Source: Basidiobolus ranarum
Lineage: Eukaryota > Basidiobolomycota > Basidiobolomycetes > Basidiobolales
Direction of reading: 5' to 3'
DNA: 64,000 nt
Assembly: GCA_040143965.1 (NCBI GenBank)
Contig: JASJQH010000005.1
Span: forward strand, 1 to 64,000
The position numbers were made by a program, and so were the translations under genes. Positions 29,801 through 43,711 of this stretch are shown piece after piece. Under the pieces are notes generated by a model that was given only the letters and a program-made list of their open reading frames with translations, made no database searches and had not been told where the DNA came from. Every line of letters starts with the position of its first letter. Within the stretch, counting starts at the first letter, position 1.

Positions 29801-30865
29801 CTATAGAAGGGTTTCACCAAGGGCGCACCGTGCAAGAGAACATCCAACAGCAACTGTCTGGTACAAACTAGCTTCATCACCAAGAGCAGGATTAACCTCT
29901 ACAATATCAGTTGCAACAAGGCATCCAGTTTCGTATAAGGCTTCACAGATGTAATGACCTTCACGGAAGGTCAATCCACCACGAACTGGTGTACCGGTGC
30001 TAGGAGCAACGCTTGGGTCGAGAGCATCAACATCAAAGCTTAAGTGAAGAGGACGATCGCGGTTGGGGTTAACGTGATCAAGAGCCATTTGAACAACCTG
30101 ACCAATGCCATATTTGTCGACCTCATGCATCGAGAAAGATTTGATATTATACTTCTTAAGAATCTTCTTCTCAGCGTCATCAACATCACGTAAACCGATG
30201 TATACCAAACGTTCAGTTGGAAGAGCAGGCTTAACCCATTCAAATTCGGGGGTCTCACCAGCAATTCCAGTCACGAAAGACAGAGGGCAGCCGTGTAAGT
30301 TGCCAGATTCAGTGGTTTCGGGAGTATTGATATCCTATTTAATGAACAAATATTAATAAAGGTGTGCGTTGTATGAAAAACCTCAAAAAAAAAACTTACA
30401 GCGTGAGCATCGACCCAAATAACACAAGCATCAGGATAGGCAGCCAAAGTACCAGAAACAGTAGAGATACCAAGACTGTGATCACCACCAAGAGTCAGGA
30501 CAAATTGACCTTTCTTGGCGTGAGACTCAACAACCTTGGCAACAGCCTGGGTAACTTGTGAAACGTAGCGAGGATTCTTCATGTTCCCAATATCAGGATC
30601 TTCCGCAGGGCGTAAGTGTTCAAAGCTTCCAACTTCACCAGAGAAATCTACTTCCCAGCCTAATTCTTTGATTTGATCAATAATTCCGAATTCTAAAAGA
30701 CGGACCGGGCCTTCATCAACACCATCTCTAGGCTTGAAGAAAATAGAGTTACAAAAAATACGACATAGCAGGTAAGATAGAGTTGAGAAATACCTGGCCA
30801 CCACTGAAAGGGACAGGGACAACGGCAACAGTGTTGGTTTGGGAAACAAACTTATTTTGAACCAT
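29801..30865 (-). CDS. CAR1: Arginase
   Basis: Exons 30865-30794, 30732-30400 and 30334-29801 (312 aa). Cleaves arginine to ornithine and urea with a binuclear Mn centre. Ligand motifs are intact: GGDHSLGI, DAHADINTPETTESGNLHG (with exon 3 starting at DIN) and SFDVDALDPSVAP; SVAPSTGTPVRGGL and the final EVNPALGD also fit. The start MVQNKFVSQTN then VAVVPVPFSGGQPRDGVDEGP matches the family N-terminus. Codon use is biased to C-ending codons, suggesting strong expression. A gene of nitrogen catabolism; I saw no clear regulatory box upstream. Confidence 0.96.
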
Positions 30866-31246
30866 CTCGGAGCAGTTGAAGATTTAGTGAAAAAAAGCAC
30901 CGATGAGTTTAGGAAATGTGAGGCTGGCTTTTAAACAAAAGCCATGGAGTTGCATGACCATATGAGGTAGTTCTTTGGAACCAATAATCGCTGTGCACCT
31001 TTAACCGCTTAATAAGACATGAGCGCAGGTGCAAAATTTTAATCTACAAGATCCAATAGATTTGCATTTGAATTCAAAATACATATATATAGCTATTCGA
31101 TGTGTTTATCAGATTTGCCCAAATAGCCGTCCAAAAAAGGAATCCCGTTAAAACTCGGCCCAAAATAGTTTCAGTGCTAATTTTTCTTCATTTGTCACTC
31201 AGAAATCACTTTAAAGTTTTCTCTTCTCACAATTGACCTAATCCAA
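30866..31246. other. Intergenic, arginase promoter
   Basis: Includes TATATATAG at 31085-31093. No other feature recognised. Confidence 0.4.
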
Positions 31247-31568
31247 ATGGCCGGGTTCCTGGTGACAAGTAGAGAATTCTCCCACGGAGTTCCCCTGAAA
31301 TTCCGTCATTTCTCAGAATCATTGGTGGGAATCCCATTGGCTAAGTATCTAGCCAATGATGACGAACTGGATTGGTAACGTTCAGTAGTGTCCAATTCTA
31401 TGTTCGTAGCTTTAAACAAAGATTGACTTGATTTATTTGCAACAGAGCAATAGGGCAAATGATGCAATCTTTACCGAGAATACATATGGCTCCAGGGCAC
31501 ATGATAGTGAGATCCAAAGGACACTCTTCGGATCGAGTTTTGGAGATTGTACGGCTGGGTTGAAGTAA
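31247..31568 (+). CDS. Possible small protein, about 80 aa, two exons
   Basis: Proposed exons 31247-31374 and 31454-31568 (or an acceptor 6 nt earlier). The intron has donor GTAACG, a TTGACTTGA branch-like site and a CAG/TAG acceptor region. Exon 1 encodes MAGFLVTSREFSHGVPLKF and ends at LANDDELD. The product has no recognised domain or membrane segment. The support is only an ATG, a plausible intron and open frames on both sides; it could equally be non-coding. A minus-strand frame across 31398-31648 is less convincing. Confidence 0.28.
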
Positions 31569-33736
<2,168 letters not shown>

Positions 33737-34148
33737 AATCATGTTAAATTGATAATCTTGATTCCACACATTGTAATCAAATATTTACTGGAGTTTTCTT
33801 TCGATTGGATGGTCACTTATGGCATGCATATAAGTGTTATTGGTTTGCAATAATTTGAAATGTTGTAAATGGGAACTTACCAAAGGATTTTTGTTCACAA
33901 CGATACTTGGTGCTTTTATTTATCATTAACAAATTCACACTTGTACAATTGATAATGATGGTAATGATTAATATATGTATATTCGCTATAAAATTCCGAA
34001 TAAAGACCCTTCGTATATATGAGAGGATAGAAAAGAAATAACATCAACATGTGACTGTGGTGTAGTTCGCATGAAGTGTTAATCGAGAGAAAAAGACGAC
34101 CAGGTATTTATAACTTGGATTTGATGAAGAATGAACAAGTTGATTGAT
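33737..34148. other. Intergenic, convergent 3' regions
   Basis: Between the stop codons of ARL1 and the signal peptide peptidase gene. AT-rich; no feature. Confidence 0.4.
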
Positions 34149-35393
34149 CTATTCCTCTTGCTTGACAGAGCTCTCACCGGCCTTTTCCTCGGGTGTAGCT
34201 TTTTCTCCAGATTCTTCTTCAGTTTCAGTCTTGTACTCGAAGAGTTTCTTAAGTTCACCATTCTTGATGGCAAGAATGACTGGTGCCAAACCACAGGCAG
34301 GGGAAAGATAAAGTAATGCGGGTTGAGCGGCTTTGAAAGTGTGCATTACAACGAAGGTGGTAAGTAATCCAACAACATATGCAATGAAACAAGCATTGAA
34401 ATAGGGAGTAGGGTAGTTTTTGACTTTAATGTACTCCTTGGCTACATCCTTCTTAGCACTGGCACGTTCCAAGGCCATGGCATGATCGAAGCGTAAGCAC
34501 AAAGCAACAAAGATTCCTGGGATAACAATATCTCCTAGACCGAGCATGGTGAATCGTGGGGCGGCGGCGGTGAATAATTCAAACACTGATCTTGGGAAGG
34601 TAACCTTGATGGGTGCATCAAAGTTAACAGCTACTGAAACCATAACCTCAGTTCCGAACACCCAGAAAATATCATAGAAAAATAGACCTCCCAAAAGGAT
34701 TAATCCAGTACGGAAGGAGTCCAAATTAATCAAGCGAATGGCACCCATAGCAAAGGCGATTCCATAAATGTTGGAGGCAATCCAGTTCTTAGTGGCCACA
34801 TAGTAAATGGTAAGGAGGAATGAACCAATGAAGGCACCAATATGGATGTTTGAGAATCGGAGATGATACAATTCTACAGGTTAAATATGTTATTTCTACT
34901 CTTCTTGGATGGCCACTACGTGTTCAATATACAACTAACCTTTGGCTTGTTTGGTGAGGTGAATGTGGTATGAAGGCAACTTCATTTTGGTTGCAGCTTT
35001 GAATATGGTAGCGGAGAAAGAAGTGACAGCGGTACAACCCATGATAGCGAAGTAGGCAGTAATCAAGTAATTAACATACTCCTTGTTCAAGAACTTGAAC
35101 ACTAAATACATAGAGAAGAGAGTAACGGAGCCATAGATTGGGAACATCTTGGCATCTTCTGAAGAGAGTACTTCAGCTGCTTCTTCTGTCTCCGAGTCAG
35201 ATTCATACTCGTCACCCTTTACAGTCTTCTTTTCCTAAAGTATCCAGAAGGTCATGGTTAGAAATTTTCCCTACTTCTTAAAGTTTAAGCTTTCCCTTAC
35301 CTTTTTAGGCTTAGGGAGTGCACCGAAAGAGCCCAAGTAAATGGGAGTTACTGCCATTAAGCCTAAGGCAGCGTAAGCAACGAAAATGCTCAT
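34149..35393 (-). CDS. Signal peptide peptidase (SPP, presenilin-type aspartyl protease)
   Basis: Exons 35393-35301, 35234-34940 and 34873-34149 (370 aa). An ER intramembrane protease that cleaves leftover signal peptides. Catalytic motifs are complete: YD in LLGGLFFYDIFWVFGTEV, GLGD in MLGLGDIVIPGIFVAL and the PAL region in QPALLYLSPACG. An acidic luminal or cytosolic loop (EYESDSETEEAAE) lies after the first membrane segment. The C-terminus is Lys/Glu-rich. The chosen ATG opens directly at the first membrane helix. An upstream exon is possible, because CAACCTAG just before the start could be an acceptor and many SPPs have a longer N-terminus. Confidence 0.92.
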
Positions 35394-35912
35394 TATATCA
35401 GTCTTGAAAGTCTAGGTTGAAAAATGAGTACTAGTGTAGAAGAAAATGTATAACCGCTCTCCACAAGTACAAGAGTTGTCAATTGAAATACTGATGGGTT
35501 AAAGAGGATCAAAGCCACCAAGCAACTTCCAGGTATGAAAGAAAATACAAACAAAGGACCAATCACATCTAACAGGAATCTGAAGGAAATCAAGTGAAGA
35601 GGGGTTGTCAGAGATGATTGAGAAAGGGGCTCAGGAGCATTTTAATCCTGTAGATCGATAACACGTCAGTTCATAATATGATTTTCATTGAATCATATTT
35701 GGAGAATGAAGCTACAAAGAAATCAACCTTCGAGTGCATATCAGGTTGTGTATCTTATTTATTCTCATTCAACTAAATAATAGTTGAGCAAAGTTGTCTA
35801 TTTACAACCCAAGAATATGCAGGAATCCTGCAATGTGGTTTAACTTTAAATATACAAATGTCACACGAATTGTGGACGATCATTACAACAAGCGCTTTGA
35901 GGTGAAGATATT
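35394..35912. other. Intergenic between SPP and an unknown gene
   Basis: Holds the SPP promoter and perhaps an unplaced first exon of SPP on the minus strand (open frame 35393-35593). The plus-strand frame 35794-36102 has no ATG start and is antisense to exon 3 of the next gene. Confidence 0.4.
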
Positions 35913-36741
35913 TTACTTAAAACGCTTCCTTTTCATATCAAATATCATCACTTTCGCCTCATTCTCGACAAAGCACAACTCTCTGGTTCCTAGAATGAAT
36001 AGTAATTGTCGAATTCTGGGAAGCTGGCGTTTTTTGGAGAAAGGTTTCAGCAATATGTGCGAGTTACTCTCATATAGTTCTCCTTCAAGACTATCAACTT
36101 GAAAGGTATGAAGCTTGGTAATGTAAAGATAAGGTTATTTACTGTCGATTAAGGAATACTAAATTGTGGCTATAGTATACCTCTCCTTCTATCACGCTGT
36201 ACAGAGCGAGGGTACCGTGGAGGGTATCTAGCGCACTTAGTTGACATAGCTTATTTACGGTAGCTACGGGCATTCTTTCGAGCAAAGCTGTATTCAAGTT
36301 ATTTATAGTTTCCAAATATACCTCGGTACATCCAGTAACGAAATTCTCAATAATAAGCAATAGACGCTTATCGTTGAGTTGATATACACTGTTGATATGT
36401 TGCATTAACGAATTGAGTCGCAGTGGAAGATATACAACCTTCACATCATGTGTAATCTGGTTTAGAGATATATTAGATAGTCCCGAGGGATGCGAGCGTT
36501 GCGAAAAGCCTAGAAAGGGCGTGGAGAACTCATCTTTAGCGTGTAGTAAAGCAAATAAAGATGCTAGAAATCAAAGATGGTTATTTGAATGATTGTTATA
36601 GTGGTGGCTGATTTCGAAAAACCTACCACAGCCATCAATTTCGGACAAATGGATAGTGTTCCGTTTTATTCTATGTTTTAACGGATTGCAAGCATTTGTG
36701 GGAGTAGAGAATCGATGGGTAGTGCGATCTCTGGATACCAT
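35913..36741 (-). CDS. Hypothetical protein, 232 aa
   Basis: Exons 36741-36627, 36563-36181 and 36113-35913; 699 nt close in frame. The N-terminus is basic (MVSRDRTTHRF then PLKHRIKRN). Residues 90-170 are predominantly helical (RLNSLMQHINSVYQ, NLNTALLERMPVATVNKLC), followed by a strand-rich part (LHTFQVDSLEGELYESN) and a basic end MIFDMKRKRFK. I see no signal peptide, membrane span or known motif and do not recognise the family. The third exon is open only in the frame given by the spliced model, which supports it. Function unknown. Confidence 0.65.
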
Positions 36742-37380
36742 ATGAGAAGTTAGAAATAAAGGATACGAAGGAAATGCGAGTAAGGCAACGTTTATTCAAG
36801 GCACGTTGGTGCTTTTAATGTGTACCGTAACAAAATTGTCCCAAGGGTTTCATACTTCTTCCTCAAAGCCACCATACCATTGAATAAACTATGAAAGAAA
36901 TTTGCTAAGCCATAATACTGTCTCGTCTTTGAACCTACTTTTCCGGTTTCCTCGTCTTTAAACTTGTATTTTGTAGGTTTGACGACTGATTTCTCACTAC
37001 GTTTGTCGCTTTACGAACATTTCCCAAACCCTTGAAACCGGTGTTTCTTTGTAATGGTACACAGATTCAATAACCAATTTTTTAATTCATCATTCCTGTG
37101 AACTCCAGTAATGCTCTACGTGCTGATTGAAGACCTAAGCTAGAAACCGTCGCCGTATTCCGTATCGGTAATTCGTCCTCATTGGATGATGGTATACTTT
37201 AGAGATGTAATTTAGTTGTACATAAATTCTGCGATATGTGTATGCCATAACAATGATGGAAAATACTTTGGTATTGATATTCTAAATACGATGATTGTTT
37301 TCATTTTTTACAAATCCTAGAGAATATTAAGCAGCTAAGTTGATACTTGAACATATTTGCTTGTATTAGCTTAAGACAAG
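36742..37380. other. Divergent intergenic region
   Basis: Between the divergent starts of the 232-aa unknown gene and MDE1. No open frame above background and no repeats seen. Confidence 0.4.
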
Positions 37381-38390
37381 ATGGAGGATATAGCTCAGGC
37401 TCTAGCTATTGCAGATGCTGATCAACTTTGTATTAGCAATGACCCTTTTCATCCCTCGAATTTGATTCCTGAACTTTGTCGCCAGTTTTATACTCTGGGT
37501 TGGGTTACTGGAACTGGGTAAATATCATAGCTAATACATTAGATTTCCATTAAAAGTACTTACAATCTTCCAATTTACTCTTGTTATTTCGATATAGTGG
37601 AGGAATTAGTATTCGTGATGGGTAAATATATTACTTTTCAACTTTTAGTTAGAGTATTTTATTAACTTATATACACTTGAAGTGAATTGGTTTACATCGC
37701 TCCTTCTGGCGTACAGAAAGAACGCATTCAACCTCAAGATTTGTTTGTCATGGCATTTAGTACGAAACAGCTTCTACGTGCGCCACCAGTATACAAGCCC
37801 TCTGCTTGTACACCTCTATTCTATAATGCGTACACTATGAGAAATGCTGGAGCTTGTATTCATACACATTCGCAGTCAGCAGTCATGGCCACTCTATTAT
37901 TCCCCGGTGACACATTTGAAATCACTCACCAAGAAATGATCAAGGGGATTAGACGTGGTTCCTCCAAGACCAACTTCAAATATTTCGATACACTTGTTGT
38001 ACCTATTGTCGAAAATACTCCAGAGGAAGAGGATCTTACCGAAAGAATGGCACAGGTAAGTGTATTTGAAATACCCAGACATATCCATGTATTTACTAAC
38101 ATGGATTCAATTGAATGAATATTAATTAGGCTATCATGAAATACCCGGAAACTAACGCAGTACTAGTTCGTCGACATGGTGTATATGTATGGGGAGGTTA
38201 GTATAAACCTATCTTTAACTTATCTTATTCAAAAGACTCACATTTATTGTTACTACCTTACTTGCATCTAGAAACATGGGAAAAGGCCAAATGCATGTCT
38301 GAATGTTATGATTATCTCTTTGAGATCGCAGTTAAAATGAAGGCAGTAGGAATTGAGCCAAATGTAAAACCAGCCAATTCACCATATTAA
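37381..38390 (+). CDS. MDE1: Methylthioribulose-1-phosphate dehydratase
   Basis: Exons 37381-37517, 37598-37621, 37683-38055, 38130-38196 and 38272-38390 (239 aa). The methionine-salvage enzyme MtnB/Mde1 dehydrates methylthioribulose 1-phosphate in the cytosol. It belongs to the class II aldolase fold with a Zn site: IHTHSQSAV supplies two ligands and RRHGVYVWG the third. [35 protein letters not shown] and the end [17 protein letters not shown] are family signatures. Exon 2 is only 24 nt and bridges the GGGISIRDG loop. No other salvage genes lie nearby. Confidence 0.95.
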
Positions 38391-39103
38391 ATATGTCTGT
38401 TTTCTGATTAACCTCTTGTCGCAGTCTATCCTTATATACGTATATATATGATAAGTTTGTCTAAGTGTTGCTAAGAATTGATAATTTGGTATATAGTTCT
38501 TAGGAAGGTACATTTCAAATAAGGAGAAATTATATCTTATTTACATAGCAACGAAGATACTACATATGATTTTATTTCACGTGAAAATTTGCCACTATTG
38601 ATTTGTGATAGCAAAATAGGGTAATTCCTCAAGTTAGAATAATATGAGAAGGATTCGTCGTTCAATCTTGCAGTTCTTATCTCTTACATATAAGTTTCAG
38701 ACAGATGACAAATTGAATGTATTCAGGTCCAACAATACTCGAATTGAATGGAAATTAGTATATTTAATATAGCTAGCATTGCTGATGCACTCGATCAGAA
38801 TAGTGATATAAACTAGCGGATGATAGAATGGCCTGAATACTGTCACTTGACCAAGACATTCTCTTGTAATACGAGCAGATCTAGAACCACAAGCCATGTT
38901 TAGTGGGGCCTAGACACAATCAAGATTGCTGAATCAATAGCGATTCTGATATGAACTAACCAAATCGATGTCCATTAAAAAGGTTTATTAGAGTACAAAA
39001 TATTACTGATATAGAAAGGTAAATATCTACTGCCAATATAGAAAGGTAAATGGGGAGAGAGGAATCAATCCAGACAATCTCCAGGTATTTGAGTCGATGC
39101 AAT
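38391..39103. other. Intergenic, convergent 3' regions
   Basis: Between the stop codons of MDE1 and the desaturase gene. Contains TATACGTATATATATG near 38435-38450 and a CACGTG palindrome at 38578-38583. A 66-codon minus-strand frame starting at 38897 does not look like a protein beyond its first 17 residues. Confidence 0.4.
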
Positions 39104-40247
39104 CTATTCCTTCTTCATAAGCTTTCTGGCTCTTTGATGATCTGCATACTCACGAACAACTCGGCTCTGAGGTCCGAAGGTTGGCATGGTAATAAACTCC
39201 CAAAGTACTTGGAACCAGGATTCATGATAGCGAATTGTATTATAGAATTCGGGTGCGGCATCACGGACGGCAGGTAATTTGGACCAAGCAACCTAAAATT
39301 CTCAATTCTGTCAATATTTCAAGATCTGATGTGTGTTCGTGACTTTAAAAGTTTACCTTGGTGAAATCATGATGTTCGTTATGGAATCCAATATTAAGTG
39401 TAAGCTTGTTCATGCTACCATAGTAAGAATATGTCTCTTGTCCATCATCCCATGTGTAATGCTCTTGAATGAAATGGGCAGCAGCAGGGTTGATACTATA
39501 ACCCCACCATAAAGATAGCATCATATAGAGGAAACCTCTAGGACCACATACAGACCAAATGCAAATATCCGTGCAGATTGTGAATATAATGTTCACAATC
39601 TCCCAAAAGGATGGTTCTTTACCCATAGCAACACCACGAACAACGTACATAACTGGGAATATTAAAAGCCAGAATACTTTCAGGATGGGGTTACCACGGA
39701 TCAAGTATATTTCCCATTCCAAAGGGAGATCGGGGTCTTTCCCTACAACACCTTGGAATGTGTGATGCTCAAGATGATAGCGGCGGAAAGACTGAGCAAT
39801 GGGAACTGGAATGCCGATGTTTACAAATAGCCCGAGTAAACGATTAACAAAGAGGGACTCATGAGCAAGGGCATGCGAGAACTCGTGAATTATGGAGCCG
39901 AAAGCTTGAGTAAGAGTCCCACCAACGGCATAAGAACAAATGACCATGGTCCAGTTCCAGTCAAGAAGAACTCGTCCAAATAGATATGCACAAAATAAAT
40001 GAATAGAAACAGTGGCAAAGGTTATCCATTTTGTGTTTGTATCGATGCCATAGAGCCCAACAATCTCTGGATGTTTCTCAAGAATGGCTCTCTTACGCTT
40101 GAAATGTGGTTCGTCCATGTCATCTTTGGCAAACCCATCATCAACGTAGGGGATAGAGCGCTTCCAGTCACCAATATAAAGAGGATGGCGACTATCAGGG
40201 TGAACAGACTTGTCTGAAGCCTCGACCGGTTCAACGAAAGGAGGCAT
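39104..40247 (-). CDS. DES1: Dihydroceramide Delta4-desaturase
   Basis: Exons 40247-39357 and 39292-39104 (359 aa). Introduces the Delta4 double bond of ceramide in the ER. Three histidine boxes are intact: HEFSHALAH, HLEHH and HNEHHDF. The N-terminal sphingolipid-desaturase segment is present (HFKRKRAILEKHPEIVGLYG), as are several membrane helices. The C-terminus (PEFYNTIRYHESWFQVLWEF then MPTFGPQSRVVREY) matches the family. An intron in the 5' UTR is likely: TTTTACAG lies 4 nt before the ATG, with a GTAAGT donor near 40321-40327. Codon bias suggests good expression. Confidence 0.95.
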
Positions 40248-41155
40248 GACTCTGTAAAATAAGTTGAAGATAAATATTTCCAAGATTCTGGGGGATTCTT
40301 AAGTGATTTGAAAAAAAGCACTTACTTGAACTTCTAAATAAACAAGGCTACAAATCGAGTTGTGGCGGATTGAAGGGGCTTAAATATAATTGGAAATGGT
40401 CTAGAAGCTTGATTGTAGATAGGAAATAAACCAGAATAAGAACAGCTCGTTCGAAATGGATGGTAATACTAAAATATGAATGCTTTGAGGGAAAAATGGT
40501 CACACATCAAATGAAGCACACATAATCATCTGAACTTAGATCGGCTTTGGCCAGACTCTTCTCTGCGCATAATACAACGTTGGTGATCCTATAGTTGACA
40601 GCTATAGCTGATGGATTCGTTACATCCATATTGGAGTAAATTGTGTGGTGACTGATTCTAATTTGCACAAACAGTAAGCAGTAGTAATAATTATCTTACC
40701 TATAGACCCACAGACCAACATCATGGTCACAAAACTGTCATTATCGGAATAAATCTAATGGGGTTTGAAATGATGCAGGATAGCTTAGGCTGCATTAGAG
40801 GATACAACTTCAAACATCTCATACTAACAGCGTGTCAGGATTAGGCATTGCTATGAATATTGTCAACTGTTTAGGTTGCATAGTTAAGTGTTAGTATGTA
40901 TGAATTAAATTTAGGACAAGAACATACCAGCAATCTCAGAAAATGTAGCAGACTGAAAGCATGTTTCGTTTCTGTTTCATTAGTTAACTTCAATTTTATG
41001 TCTGCGTAGGAGTATGGGAACAGGTACTTTATAAGCTCTTTGCGGGTCACTTCTGTATCTCGTTGATTTCGTCTCACATCAATCTCGTAACTCTTAACCT
41101 TTAACTCTTAACCCCCAATTCTAACTTAAATCCTCTTTAATTAACGCTACCTAAA
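40248..41155. other. Divergent intergenic region
   Basis: Between the desaturase and the TLDc gene. A minus-strand frame at 40871-41077 is protein-like (it contains KELIKYLFPYSYADIKLKL) and ends at a GTATGT donor, but it has no ATG and I could not build exons around it. Otherwise AT-rich. Confidence 0.4.
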
Positions 41156-42889
41156 ATGGGTCAGAATCAAAGTAATTTATCGGAGAGTAGCATTTTTTTG
41201 ACGTCCGAGTCTCAAAATGATGCCACCACCTCGTCCTCCTCTAGAGAACTAGAGCCTAAGCTCACACCCATCGAAATTACCTCTTTGAGGCAAATCTACA
41301 GTAAGCTGAAGAGTGTAAACGACGATGGCGTAGAGCTAGTGACTGAGGAGACATTCCAGGTAAGTTAGTAATAAATCTCACAAGTATTAGAACAACCATT
41401 AATCCAATATAATTAGAAATATCTTGGATTGCCAGCTGATATGCTATTTGGCAAGCTTTTGTATCGCTCATTTGTACAGTTACCATTTATTGGCAATTAT
41501 GAGGCGATTCCTGGGGAGCCTAAGCTTAGCTATGCTCTATTGTTGTATTCAACCAGGTTCTATTGTGGAAAAGATCAATCACTAACTTTTTCCGGCCCAA
41601 AAGGCTCGGATTTTAGTTCGCAAACCAAATTACTATTCGAATCATTCTGCGCCTTTCCAACCGGAGAAACCCAAAGTGAGAATTTCCAGGATGACAAAAA
41701 AGTGACATGTCAGGACCTGTTAGAGCTGTGTAAAGGAATTTTATGGATTTTGAAAGCTCATTACTTAATGGTGCTTTCATCGAAATCTGATTTAAATGAG
41801 TTGGTGATTGATGAAAAAATCATCACTAGTTTGATTCAACAGATGGCAATTGCAGAGCGTGAGTCTCAAGGAATTCCCAGAGGTTCTTTCTCCTTCGATT
41901 TGTTAGAAGAGGAGATTTCATGGCCAACTTTTCTGACTGTTGTTCAGCGTAATGTGCCAAGAGTGTTCAAAATCCTTGAAAGATTCATCTACACTAAGTT
42001 CTGCGTCGATACCTCGCTAAACTTGGCTGACTCGCACAAGGAGTTCTTGGTAGGAGTTGACAGCATATTGCCCAAAATAGATCTAAGATCCAATATCTTA
42101 AAGATTGATGATTGGAGCCTTTTGACTTGGCTACTGCCAGAGTCTAGAGGACGTAGCTGGGACGTTCTTTATACCGCCAGTGAACATGGTTTTAATATAA
42201 GCCACTTCAAAGCCAGAGTATTTAACTACCCCGCTGCGACATGCTTACTAATCAAAGGGTACCCTGTGGTTTCTAGACGGCTATTACATAATCGATTCCT
42301 GAAAGTGGCTCACGATCCTACTTTTGCTTCGAAAGAGTTGATTCTTGGTGCGTTTATTCCAGAGGCTTGGAAATTCTCACGTGAATTCTGGGGTTCTGCA
42401 GAATGTAAATTATTTGAGCTAGCACCCACTTACGAAGTATTTCCAACTACCGGTAGTAATAATTCGTATGTATATTGTCACCGTAGTAATGGGATTGGAT
42501 TTGGTGGTAGCATCAATGAATTCCGTTTGCATATCAAGCCTGATTTCCAGACTGGTACCTATAGCAATGATCCATTGCATGGAACAATGTCATACAAATT
42601 ATCAGCAACTAGAGCCGATTTTGATGTAATTTTTGAAATTGACGACATTGAGGTAATTGGACTAGGAGGGGAGACCGCTAAGCAGCACCAGGTCAATGCG
42701 AGGTTACTTGAAGAAATGGATATAGAACGTGGGGCACGTGTCAGCTCACATTCTTCCGAAGATACTAGACAGCTCCTAGAACTAGCTGGTATCCTGGAGT
42801 GTTCCAAGAAATTGGACGAATTCAGAACTCGTAAGAGCCTAAAACTGAAAGCAAAATCCAAACCAAAACGGTATGCACCTTACAAGTAA
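41156..42889 (+). CDS. RTC5: TLDc-domain protein, RTC5-like
   Basis: Exons 41156-41359 and 41417-42889 (558 aa). The start MGQNQSNLSES carries a consensus N-myristoylation site. A helical N-terminal half precedes a C-terminal TLDc domain (about residues 300-470) with WSLLTWLLPESRGRSWDVLY, LIKGYPVVSRRL, LGAFIPEAWKFSREFWG, CKLFELAPTYEVFPTTG and GIGFGG. In fungi this arrangement is that of Rtc5, a V-ATPase-associated TLDc protein. The last 25 residues are strongly basic. The orthology call rests on domain order, myristoylation and length; the N-terminal half alone is not diagnostic. Confidence 0.8.
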
Positions 42890-43711
42890 CTAGTCTCGAT
42901 TGGCTTTCCATACTCTCTCTTCTCTGGAGTTTGGATTTAGTTTATCTATTATTGTACAGTAATAAAAGAGCCTCATTAATGCAAGTTACTTTGGCAATGC
43001 AAACCATAGAAACATATACTAGAACTTTGCTTATGGTCATTTAAATGTATGAAGATGCATGATTTGGTTATAGCGAGTATTTGTGCATGGTTCGATTATA
43101 GAGAATAGTTGTGCATAATTTGTGAATATTTACTATTTGTAATGATGACTGTTATGTCATAGACACATATCACAGGAATGTGTTAGAACTTAATAGAAAT
43201 GTATGTGATGAGCTTTGTAACTACAAAACAACATGCAAACCCACATTTCATAACTCACAGGGAATGCATCATCCTTATTGTGTGTTTATCTTGCACGAAT
43301 ATTCCCGTGAAGTCGGATGAATGTGGATAGTTACATCGCTAGATTCCTTGATTACACATCGCTCTTAGTACATATCAGAGCATTGAAAGAGCATTGAAAG
43401 AGCATTGAATTGTAGTATGGGGCGGCCACCTAATTTTTCAAGCACTTGGTCACTTTCCAATGAATAAATATCAACGAATCGACTGCTATTATCCATAAAT
43501 TATCGTGACGAAAACACTGAAGATGCAGGTTAGACTAATCTTTTAGATGCTGCATCCCTTTACTTCATCGCTTGCTCTATAAAGATGAATTATCCCCTGA
43601 ACTTATTCGGGATCACTGTTCAATATTAGTATTGTTCTTTGTATTCATACCCTTCCAGTCTGATATATTTCCTAGAAGAAATCATCTCTAGACACCCCGT
43701 ATTGCCATAGA
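42890..43711. other. Intergenic region
   Basis: 820 bp without a coding signal. Contains a short 11-bp tandem repeat (listed separately). I considered a box C/D snoRNA around 43140, where ATGATGA occurs, but found no convincing partner box. Confidence 0.4.
43377..43409. repeat. Three tandem copies of an 11-bp unit
   Basis: The unit AGAGCATTGAA is repeated three times without mismatch. It lies in the intergenic region upstream of the CorA gene. No function is evident. Confidence 0.9.

Noticed and set aside
38697-38897. 66-codon minus-strand frame starting with ATG
   Set aside because: First 17 residues look plausible, the rest reads like an intron (contains TACTAAT); no spliced continuation found.
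43081-43160. Possible tRNA or box C/D snoRNA (GGTTCGATT, ATGATGA)
   Set aside because: No cloverleaf arms or matching box D could be paired; B-box-like words alone are not enough.
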